A stretch of 64,000 nt of DNA, from NCBI GenBank assembly GCA_020284085.1, contig JACEVL010000431.1, forward strand, positions 1 to 64,000, read 5' to 3'. A program made the position numbers and the translations under genes. This DNA comes from Aporrectodea caliginosa. Its lineage: Eukaryota > Annelida > Clitellata > Crassiclitellata > Lumbricidae. The notes beneath the pieces are model-generated. The model worked only from the letters and a program-made list of their open reading frames with translations. It made no database searches and was not told the origin of the DNA. Of this stretch, positions 36,901-48,300 are shown piece by piece (position 1 is the stretch's first letter; each line of letters starts with the position of its first letter).

Positions 36901-39900
36901 ATAATATGAAATATTAATGAGATACTGTAAAATAGCCCATGCAGTATTTAACTTGGAAGCTTTATAAAATTAAAACACTGAAGATTGTAAAATAATTATG
37001 ACAGTGATAATAATAAGGATGCAGTAAAACTTGAATTTATTAACTGATTCACCTTTGTTTCCGATGGCATTAAAATGTTAATTAATACTGATTTACTGAA
37101 CTAAGTTAACAATTTTCAAATAACATCAATTGTAATATTTTACAGAGTTCTTAGAGTTGCCCAGAATGTTTCTGCCGAAGTTCCTCACCTTACATTTGCA
37201 CTGTCTAATGCGCTTGACTTCAAAGACGAACTTGATGAGTATAAACTGTCTTTTGATGCTGAGAAACCAGTTGTCGCTGGGAGGGATATCTACAATCAGA
37301 AGTTCGTCTTGAGAGAAGACTTTACGTAAGTTGTCACAAACCAGATTTAAATAGTTGTGGAATTGTCCATTTGTTAAGCAAGTTAATCTTTTATTCTGTA
37401 CTTTGGGAACATTTGTCTGATGTACAATCTTCAAGTAGCAGACAATTGGAACACCAGGAACAGGTGTCTGCTACGACCCTCATAGAAAAATTAGCTACAA
37501 GTCATATGGTCTTCTGCGAGGTTTGGCGACTGTTCCCTCTTTGTCGCTGGCCCACTGCATGGAACAGTGTCTTCGTGACCACGTGAAAAATGCAACATCT
37601 ATGGAGACATTCAAATCACAGCTTAAGACTTGTCTTTTTAAAATATATGACTGTTATTGATGTTTTTGAACTGATGTACAGCGCCCTTTTCTTCGGCATT
37701 GGCTGTGCTATGGTGCCATATAAAGCATATTATTATTAATTTATTATCAATGGTATCTTGATTGGCTCAAAGAACAGAAATCCAACAGATGGCTTTTCTT
37801 TCCCAGTTCCCTTTCAGCATATGTATGTGGGGCACATTAGCTGATTGATTAGAGCTCTCGGCCTGTAACATGCGGCATATGGGTTTGAGCCTCCATTCAG
37901 GTGGTCACTGGATAAGGACCTTGAGGTAGTCCACCACGCGCAATAGCTCGGCCCCGTCGTTTTCTGTCATATGTGCACTTCTGAACTTTGGAAGGAGGGT
38001 AATATCAAATGCAATTGTATTGTATGTAGGTATGTACTATGTACATGTATCTGCACATGTATGTATGCATGTATGCGTAATTGTTGACATTTATATAGCT
38101 GCTTTCATGAACGTCTCATGTGAGAATCATCCAACAATTATTTAGTAACTGCTGATGAAATGGCATCTTTCTGTTTTCTTGTGACGTGCTGAGATTGACG
38201 ATGTTTTTTGATGTTTCTAGCATTGAGCGACTGCAGAAATTTGCTGAGAACTTAGCGTATGGCCGTTTGAAGCCTTATCTGAAGTCACAAGAGGTTCCAT
38301 GGGAAAATTACAAACAGCTCAAGGCATGTCACTAACCATCAGAGCATATTCTTGCTCAGTCGTTTCTGGTTGTATTTCTCATTTGTATAGCATTCAGATT
38401 TCAGATAGATACACTTATTCTGATGAAGTAGTCATCTTTGGAATTTTGTAGAGTCTCACTGATAATACCAACTTACATGCTTATGTCTAACCCTTGCAGT
38501 CAACCACATCTGTTGGTAAGTGGTCATGTAGGATTGATTCCGGTTATCAAATATTGTAAACATCTCCGTGTCATTCTCCTCATTCTAATTGTTACTACTG
38601 TTGCTAACCTGTGAAAATTCTTGCATGTTTTGAGCTATATGCAAGAGACTTCACTGGCTACCGGTTGAGGACAGGATTTACTTTAAAGTCTTTCTCATGG
38701 GAAGAGCTTCATTAGCCAGAGATCTCTGTATTCCTGTTTTCAGTCAACCTAGTCAACAGTCGTTGCATTCAGCAGCCCATGGAAACCTGTTGGTCCGCGC
38801 TTCCTTATGACAATACAGGCACATCGTGCTGTCTCCTCCAATGGACCATCCTCCTGAATCAGCCTATTATTAAACTTACGAACTATTTCATCACAGACAG
38901 CTTAAGAAACATTTTGAAGCGATCTTAAGGTGCACCCTTTCAGATCTGTTAGATTGCCATATTAAGTGTCTTTATGAGGTTGTTAAAAGGTGTTTTACAA
39001 ATAGCCAGATATATAAAATGTACATACTATCGGTCCTGCTGTCTGTAAATGCTTCTCGTGCAAGAGTAGTGTCAAACATTTTTCTGCATGCACGTGTGAG
39101 AAGCTGTTAAATTCAGTATTCATCATTGTTTTTAATTATGGTTATTTGATTGAAAGTTGTTGGTTCAAGTTTATTCATAAATTATGTTGTTTATTGCATA
39201 ATTAATTGGAAATGTTCTGAATGGTGTTGTGCAGGTGGTTGTGGCTGATACTTTCGACTCGATTGTAAATGATCCAAGAGAGGACGTCTTCCTTGAACTC
39301 TATGACCCCCAGTCACCAAGGTGTCAAGAATTGGCTCCTGTTTTAGAGGATTTGGCTGAACAGGTGGGTGACCATCAACATTCTATGATCATCTCTGCAT
39401 AGTAAATTTCCTACAAAGGCAGTTGTTTCTGTATTGTGGATTCATCAATTGTACATTTTCTTATATAGGATTAGCATTAATTTATAATTACAATTCACAT
39501 TTTATCATTTATGCTACATGTTCGTGTGTCATTTTCATGGCCAACTATGGAACTTTTTCTTACAGGGCAAAATGTAGTCTGGCTGACCATAACTGTAACT
39601 GTTGTTGAATTCTGTTTCAGCTGAAGGAAGAATATGCCATAGTGATAGCAAAGATAGATGCTGTGGGAAATGAACTTCCACTCAAGTACAAAATCATGGA
39701 GTAAGTTTTCTCTTTCCTTTCAAACACACCCCTTGCTATCCTGCCAGTATTACCATGTGCATTAGATGGGACCCATGTGGGTCTTATATGGGCTCCGTGT
39801 AGACACGCTGGCAGGCTAATTGCCTAATATACTGGTATTCACCATATGTTCTGATTTGTTTAGTTTGTGTTTAGTGTACTAAGTGACTGGGAAACAATGC

Positions 39901-41226
39901 AGTGCATAGTTAAAGCGTTAAATGGGATGTCTGTGTATAAAAGCATGCTTGATCAGCATGTATTGATGAACAGAGGTTCATGCCAATACAATTTTCATTT
40001 GAACTTTGATGCATCATCTGAATTTTCATTTAATTAAACCCTTGTAATGTATGTATGTACTATGTACATACGAGAACACTTAATAGAGCGCAGTTTAAGT
40101 AACTCAAAGGCACTGACATAAGTTAATGCAGTAACGTAACTTTAATATATAGCATTTGCAACCCATCATGGGTGACATGGGTGTGTCGATTAACTTGGAC
40201 TGCCATTGATGTGCAATTGTGCATATATACATTTCAGAAGAACACAAGAAATAAGGCATTACCTATGTCGTCATACGTTATAAATCTTCAGCACTGTTAA
40301 CGAGTACATTTTAAGTTTACAGCTAGGTATTCTTCATGATGCAGTCCATATTTACATGTAGTTAGCTTGTGACAGATGTAAAATAGACTGACCCTAACAT
40401 CGTAAGACACTGGTAAACAGAAAATGTTTACTTGTAAACAATGAACAATGGAGCAGCAGTGATGTCCACAGGTTTTAATCTTGAAATTCTTTTGAAGTTA
40501 AGACAAAGAAACCTGCAACCAAAGGATCTTTCGGTCTCCAAGAACTAGTCAATTAATACATCTAGTTGAGGAACAATTATGTTACCTGGTAATCTTTCTA
40601 TTTCCAGGTTTCCTACGTTCTACTTTGCACGAAAAGGTCACAAGGCTGAACCACTGCTGTATGAAGTAAGCAACTGCTTCCAAAACTCACTTTCTGCTTC
40701 ACCTTTTAATTATTACCTACAGCTCTGATTGTTTCAACTGATTGCTATTAATACACTGGTCACAAATTGCTGGTGATGTTCATTTTTAATTATTTCAGTG
40801 ATCTGCAACTGCCATGTGATGTGAAGCACGTAATAAATTAGCAGGTATGTTGTAGGTCATCAAACATTTGTCTACATATACAACTATAATAAATGTATTG
40901 TGCTTTGGCCACAAGCAGTTATTCAGTGCAATGGTTATACTATTAATAACGTTTTATTAAAGTCTCCGATTCGAGAATGTGCAGATATATCCTAATGCTT
41001 TACATGTGCAGAGATTCAGAGGCTATGTCAATAATTGATTTGTCTCCAAGTTAAAATACTAACTAACTTTGGTCAGCAAGTAACCTCATTGTAATGTCCT
41101 ATTGTTTTTTAACAGGGAGGGCACACCGTTTCTGACTTCATTAAGTTCATTGCACAACAGGCCAGTTATCCACTGGAAACCTTTGATGTCGATGGCAGGA
41201 AACTTGGAAAAAAGACTGAATTATAA
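30996..41226 (+). CDS. PDIA3/ERp57-like protein disulfide isomerase with degenerate active sites
   Basis: Fourteen exons: 30996-31162, 32151-32238, 32882-33002, 33875-33982, 34427-34502, 34727-34774, 35816-35929, 36591-36713, 37146-37325, 38221-38323, 39235-39363, 39621-39700, 40608-40665 and 41116-41226. All phases agree and give 501 residues; human PDIA3 has 505. Residues 1 to about 27 form a signal peptide. Thioredoxin-like domains run a-b-b'-a'. The b' segment is strongly PDIA3-like (IVAYYDIDFVKKAQQ, then FWRNR). The first active site reads CDDC (57-60) instead of CGHC; the second reads SPRC (403-406), leaving one cysteine. Cis-proline motifs (TYPT, EFPT) remain. The C-terminus is KTEL. 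The family folds ER glycoproteins with calnexin and calreticulin; this member probably acts without normal dithiol chemistry. Exon 6 has a weak acceptor and is the least certain; intron 10 uses a GC donor. Confidence 0.88.
31765..32025 (-). mobile_element. SINE family C in PDIA3-like intron 1
   Basis: The minus strand carries a tRNA-like head (tctagtctaatggttagcat, then ggggttcaaatcc) and the family body shared with 11540-11755, including 'tatgaagtgttag' near the far end. Confidence 0.7.
32400..32770 (-). repeat. Dispersed repeat shared with 50850-50960 and 62870-62940
   Basis: The phrase 'cctgcacttagctttt aagtagcgtttta' at 32738-32770 is the reverse complement of text at 50905-50940. A partial copy of the 'aagtgcagggcaccagctta' phrase occurs at 62919-62938. 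The opposite end starts with AGTA repeats near 32406. Confidence 0.6.
33530..33840 (+). repeat. GAT-rich simple repeat in PDIA3-like intron 3
   Basis: Dense GATGAT/ATGATG text with frequent interruptions. Confidence 0.85.
37480..37745 (+). mobile_element. LINE 3' end in PDIA3-like intron 9
   Basis: Contains a recognisable reverse-transcriptase tail (coding for DHVKNATSMETFKSQLKTCL), then 'gtacagcgcccttttctt' and a short ATT-rich 3' tail. It is 5'-truncated. Confidence 0.75.
38600..39010 (+). mobile_element. Decayed LINE fragment in PDIA3-like intron 10
   Basis: The broken reading LHWLPVEDRIYFKVFLM, then ALARDLCIPVF, matches the conserved C-terminal region of CR1/L2-like reverse transcriptases. 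Several frameshifts are present. Confidence 0.65.
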
Positions 41227-42346
41227 AGTAAAGGTCTCTGAAGATACAACAACTTCAACGTGAACAGAAATGTTGGAGGAGAAATAAATTGGAGCTTGTT
41301 GGACAAATTGTTTTAATCTGTTGAAAGACTACGGTTTACTTTGTTCAAAGTTTAGAACTATGTTACGTTTAATGAATGAATTTGTTTCAGTTACTGTGTT
41401 AACATTTAGAAAACGTGAAAACAGTACATTTCAAGCTTGTTCACAACATGCAGTGGAAATGCTGAATGTGTTAAAATAGTTTGATTGACATCTGTTTTGT
41501 TAAACCAGAGCAAACCTGTTGCTTTGTAAATCCAATGTCTTCATTCATCAATTTATAGTAATTCTATGAAGTAATTTACACTTTAAATGTCCCAAAATAA
41601 AAAACCATGATGCATCAGTAAATATTTCCACAAAGATGCAATAAGCATAACGTTGGTATAACACCGAGATTGTTCCATAAAATCACTCTGTCACAGAGCA
41701 GCTTTGCAGCCTTATGTGATTTTTCCAAATGGGAAGTACATGTATTGCAACATGGCAAACAAAAGCGAAATACTGTTTAGTTTAACAGTGCAACAGAAGA
41801 AAACCTCAGCCACGTAGCACCTGACAAAGTAGAAATTTGCTTAACTTAAAAACAATTATAAAATGCCATTTATCATAAAGTAGTAATATATTTGTTAACG
41901 ACTTATTCATTATTCTTTGTGAGGCTTTTAGTTTAATTCTAAATGCTCAAATGTCTTACAGATAATCTTGAAATGACCACCAATCAATCCTTGCATGACA
42001 ACGGCACAATTCAACAATTCTTAGTCTAATACCAGTATACAATTTCAGAACAGTTATCTTTTAGCCTCACTTGAAACATCTTCATTGAAAACTGTAAACT
42101 TCCACATCACATCAGCGGTTTATAAAAGTCACCTTTACCATTATTATAATTTAAAGACCAAGTTCTATATACATCTTGAAAAACCACTGCTGTGTTTCCA
42201 CTGAAATCTTGTGTAATTGCTTGAAGCAGCTAGTTGCACGCAACGGAAATGATAAACGACAACTGAAAGAAGACGTGAATAAAATGTTTCTTAGGCATTT
42301 ACAAGTTTCTGCGCTTTTCTCTTCATTTGCAGGACGGCCGAAATTG
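41227..42346. other. Convergent 3' flank of PDIA3-like and RNF genes
   Basis: Holds the PDIA3-like 3'UTR on the plus strand, with AATAAA candidates near 41283 and 41597, and the RNF 3'UTR on the minus strand. No further gene is seen. Confidence 0.6.
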
Positions 42347-45300
42347 TCAACTTCTGTTACCGGAATGAAATCTACAAGCGCTGGAAGTCGTGCTATTTGC
42401 GTCGATACGCTTCCGGCAAACGGGGCACGTTCCATGCTGGTCACAAAACACACAGCCAATCGTTAAACCAATTATGTTAAATTGAAAATGTTTATGTTTA
42501 CAATTTAATAAAACAATTTTTACGCTACAATGGTAGACTGGAAACTCCTTAAAATCGTACTTTTATGAAAAATTGCAGATAACGTTATAACATATAACCA
42601 TGTGACTTAGCATACACCATTTAACATCATTACAGGCTAGCACCTCTGAGTATGTATCTTGAAGGGGTGCTAAATAAATGTTCAATTACATTACATTACA
42701 ACAAATTTACATTACTTCTGTGTAATTTACTACAGCAGATCATTTAGCATTGAATTCCCACTATGACAATGAATGCTACATGGAGGTTTGGTGTAAGAAT
42801 ATATTACATATTAAAATTAAGAAAGATACTGGTAATATGTTTTAAAATTTTGGTTCTTTGTAGAACTTCAGATAGAAGTGATCACAGAGCTTGCACATAA
42901 AATTGCCAATTACTGCCAAGTGACTGCACTGCATTCATTCTAGAAGCTCTAACAGTCAAGTTACTGAAAACTTAGCATATACCATTTAGCATCCTTTTCA
43001 AGAAACAATTAAAAAACAACCCCAAGAAAACCAGGTGAAATGTCACCATCCTTTTTGAATATGCATGAATAATGCTAACCAGTTCCAGCCAAGGTACGAT
43101 GCACTCTGTATGGTAGACGTGTCGACATGGTAGTTCTTTCACCATCTCCTCTAACTGGAAATTCTCCATGCAGATATGACACTGCAGCTTTTCATCTGAA
43201 ACAATATTCATATGGATAGTAGGGGAATTCATGGCAAAAAAGTTCAAAATTCATGACAGCATTTAGTAAAAATGGGCGAAAATTACGCTCTTATTTGCGG
43301 TCCGAAGAAAGTCAAAAGGCATGGTTTGATATATGTATAAACGTCACTGTAAGAATCATGTCTGTATTTAGTAAGATCTAATCAATATAATCATATCAAT
43401 AACAGATCAAAGCAGTGATGTGCTGTCGCTGTGTAATGTCATGCCAAGTGTCAGCAGTCAAATGTTCGGCACATAGTTTCTGCTGCCGTAGACCATTATT
43501 AGACCTACATGTAGCGTCAAGTTCTCGTCTGCAGTCAAACTTTGACACTAGGGTGAAATATTCAGTTCGCGAAAATCATGTTGTAAAACATTGACATAAT
43601 GAAAATTTGCACAAAATCACGGCAATTCACAGCAAATGGGGACAATTCACGGCATTCACTTTATATCTAGAATGCCTTATAAAGATATATACTAAAGGCT
43701 AGAGCAAAACTCATACAAAACCAGACTAAACTTAAATCAAACTGAACACCTAAATTTAAATAAATAAACCTAATTACATGTAAAGCAGCAGCGTTCTCTG
43801 GGCTCCTATTGATTGATCATATGAAAATACAACGCAATACACAGCAAATGCTGAAAATCACGGAATTCACAGCTTTCGTGACCGTGAATTTCTACATTCC
43901 CTAAATATTCATAAATCAGAAAATGCAAGTCAACAAACTGCTTGTTTTATTCAACATCTTTAAAGTTACTTTATCACAAGGTGTTTCAAAAGTCCTGAAC
44001 ACTTGTAACAATATCTGTGAAGCACCACTTTAGCAATGCCATGAATGTTTAGTAGCACTTATTGTGTAATATTTTAAAATGTAAATGCAGTTCACCAGAA
44101 TCAGACAGAAAACGCCACTGCATAAAAGAACACCTTGCTCAATTGAAAAGTTACAGTAACTTTTATAAACTTGTAAAGGACCAGTGAAACAACTTTATCA
44201 ACAGATGATGCCAACTGCAACTCACCAACTTGCTCTTGCCTGATGGCTAGTACAGGAAGAGCATCGACCTGTTCCTTTGCGGCAGGCGGCGGACCAGAGA
44301 CATCAAGCTGATTCATGAGCTTCAAATTACCAGAAGACAACAGTTCATGCATGAGGTTACACAGTAGATATCATTTTAATATAAAAGTTCTAGGTTCAAA
44401 TTCAGATCTTTACACATGCATATAGCCTACCATCCAATGTATCAAGTCTGAGAATCCAGACTTGTAGACAGAAGACTGTTGGCATTTAAGCTGTTTGATT
44501 AGAGCTTATAAGCCGTCTACAGAAATGCATTTCATAGGTCTTGAATTACTTCCTAGAGCATAAAATTTCATTCTGCCAGTGAAAATGCAGTTCCTGGTCT
44601 TTTACATATACAGTGCTAACTCAGTTGGACATGAAGCACATTATTACGGTACTATTCTGTTGATTTATAAAGTATAAGATAATTTAACTAGATGCACTGC
44701 ACGTGCACTTAAGCAGCTCTTAATAAGATGACACCAGCTTAACATTCTTTATGCTAGACCTCAATCAAGAAACATCATGGGATGCTTGATCAATACTTAT
44801 ATGCATCAAAATTCACATGGCTGTCTAAACAAGCATGACTTCAAGAAGACCGGTGTAGTTTCTTTTCGATTCTTTACAAAACAGCAACATATGCTGAGGC
44901 CAAGTCTTCCAACAAATGATTAAAACCTAATAATTCAGCATATATCATAATTTAGGGCCGAGCTCATTTGGAAAGCAACGTTACAAAAGAGTAGTTGCAA
45001 AGCCTGTACAGTGTACAGTGAAGCATCACCCGATTCACCCAATGTGACGCCAGGGGTCTCGCTTCCTAGATATTGAGCTAGAAGCTGAAATAGGCAGGGG
45101 TCAAAAATTAAGAATATTCTTCAAAGCAGTTGCCAATGAATTTGCCATAATTTGCATCCGATTTTGATGCCGTTTGCTTTATTTACTAGACCTCTCTTGC
45201 CCAGCAAAATTGCAGAATAATCAGGTAGTGGTTGCTGAGGAGTTTGATGATAAAAATATTCCGAAATTTTTAATTAGACTTTCTCACTCAGTACTAATGA

Positions 45301-48300
45301 AAGAATCAAACGAGCATAACTTCAGTCTGATATTTTTATTCTGTAAAAAGTATTTTGAAGCAAATTAATTGTAGAATATGACTGAATAAAAGGTCAGAAA
45401 CCGACATGTGATGGGCTTTGACCCCTGGCGTCAATATATACTCACCATTGTGACGATGTTGTCCAATCCCTCAGTTGACCATACGTAGTCGCCAGTGTTG
45501 CTGTTAAACAATTGAGGTGCCCTATAAAAAATACAGAAAATCCACATTAGGAAAGTAATCCAAGAAAGTCAGTCACATTAACAATATGCTACTTCAGCTT
45601 TATTTTTCCCGCAAGGTATGACGGGAAAGGTGATAGTTCCCCGTCATAGACATCATATATTAAATGTAAGATGTTATGCATCCCGTTCATAAACAAAGCG
45701 AAACATGGCGGATAGCTTAGACGAATCGTTCAAAGTGGACGACTTTAATCGATGGAATGTAGATGATTTGAAGAAATTTATAACAGAAAGATGCCACAAG
45801 ACAACTTCATCGAGTTAAACATGAACTCGTGGCAATCAAATATCTTCTAATATTTGCGTTAAAGTAATCATAGCAACATCGCTATCGGCACCATTCAGTT
45901 TGTTTATGAACGGTGACCTATCACGGTGAGTATCACCGGAAGTAAAAGTAAACTGGCTGCGCATGCGCACTGGTAATGCTGAAATGGCTTATTACATAAA
46001 CATATCGTGGAGGTGCAAAAAATCAACCATGAGTTCCGGTTAACACAAAAACCAAATACTAATTAAGACAATCGCATAGAACCTAAGACCTCCAGAAGAG
46101 GAGGACAAATAAGAAACAATCACCTGTGATATGGAAGTAAAAATAGTGAATTATTCATCTGCACATCACATTCACAAAATGTATAACTACTGTTTATTAG
46201 CTGGTTTACTGAACACCAATGATCACAGTAATTTCCAGGTCACTGAATTAGAAATCAAAGAGTACACCTGTATGTAGAGACAACATGTTAGCTTTAAATG
46301 AAAATTGAACTAGATGGCTGTTGAAAGATCTCAAAATACAGTAATCACTGCTACAAGTAAACAGTTAGCCATTAGCTACAATTATACTTACAGCGGTATA
46401 TGGAAGGTCATTTGGCCGGTGTTCATACCACCCGTTAAACCAGACCAAATCTGCTCAACAAACCTATGCGAAAAAAAGCAAAACAAACTATCAGCACAGA
46501 ATATCAACAAGTCACTGGTTTTGGATGGCTTTGAAATATTTAGTCTATTCATATGCCATCTTCAGCTGTCGACGAGAATCCGTTGGTTGACCAGTTCCAC
46601 GCGTGTGCGTTGGACCCACCAGTGGTGACTCTTCTAGCTTACTGTGCATTGTTTTGCTAACTGATGTAATATTTTCGTTCGTAATGACACTTCTCATCGT
46701 AACAGACTAGCGCAATAGATATCTGAGTAGATATCTTGAAGAGGCGCTATATAAATTCTCAGAATGAATGCATGAATGACAGTTCAATTATGCAATAATT
46801 TAAAACGAAGTTCCAACATGATCAATTACAGTCAATACCAATCAACATAAAAGCCTGGTTCACTCAACATAAAGTGCATCATAAAATAATTATGTGCAAT
46901 AATTCCTCCAACACTCACAAATCAGCTCAGTCACACACTTCAATCACAGTCAATCACAGCCTATTCTCATCAGTCAACTTTAATCCAACTCTATTTCAAT
47001 CAATTCACTTTAGTTCTACTCTGTTTGTTTCACTTTAATCCTACTCTGTTTCAATTAATTCACTTTAATCCTACTCTGTTTCAATTAATTCACTTTAATC
47101 CTACTCTACTTCATTTAATTCACTTCAATCCTATTCTGTACGAGTCAAACTCCAAATGTAAAACTCCAACGAAATACTTTACCCTTGCAAGATATCAGTG
47201 GCATGAGGAGGATGAGTTGCATGAGGATTGTTGGGGAATAGTGGTGGAAAACCGAATCCAAACGGATTGTTAGCGAACATTGGTCGGTTTTCGTGAAGCG
47301 GGGGACGGTCTGTGTGATCATCGTCTCTGACCTCTGCCCTTTGACTGCTGGGATTCTATAAATATATATACATGCAAAAAATATATATACTACATATTTA
47401 AATATGCAAACTATATATTATGCAAATATATTATTTTGAACATTTATATAGTAACGTTCAAAGACGAAAACAAATCGGAGACACTCTCTGCACTAGCTTA
47501 TATGATGCTAAATGAATATTGAGTAGAATATCTCAACCAAATTTCAAGGATTGACGGGGATTTGAACCTCATACCTCTAGGTTGACCGTCCATCACGCTA
47601 ACCACAACAATATCGCTCAGCAATTAAACTTCCCTGTTATTATTCAGAGCATAGCTTTCTTTAATGCTGCACAGAAACACCCAGAAGAAGACCTCAATAA
47701 ACTATGTAATCGATAAGTTATTTCCATTTTAATTCCATTTCGAATCAAAAATGATGTCTACAAATGTAGCAGAGTTTACGCTTTCTAAACCCTGTTTTAT
47801 GTTTATTTGCAATAATTTTTAAGACTACCACTAGCTTATATGACGCTAAATGTCATTAGGAACCAGATTATTACATGCAAACTAAGTTAGGATTAATGCA
47901 GGAGAAGAAAAGATAGGCAAGAATGCAATCGGTTACGAACTTGTTTATTCAGGTAGCATGCTACATCTGTGACCTAACAGTTGTGGGTCTAAGCCTGCTG
48001 ATGGAACTTTGTAAAGACACTGGGAAAGTTGTTTGCACACATGTTTCTGTTGCCAAGCTATATAGTTTGGTACTAGCATGAATGGGATGCAAAAGGCAGG
48101 TCTTGTGATGATGCACTGACCCAAAATCCAGCACTCTGGGATTTGTCAACTACAGTGCAGACTTAAGAGTATTGGGAAAAGAAACGAGCACTTCCATTTT
48201 GCTCCATTATGAGTTATGAGACTTTCATTTTCAAGGCAGGCAGAGTACTGTAGTTACATGGCAAGTTACCTCAGTCCCGTCTGAATTCAAGACAACGGCA

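Noticed and set aside
42176..42466. 96-codon plus-strand ORF
   Set aside because: It is antisense to the last RNF exon, whose CPVC and preceding exon match the family.
45174..45368. 64-codon ORF
   Set aside because: Lies wholly within the TGACGCC-ended MITE and resembles no transposase.
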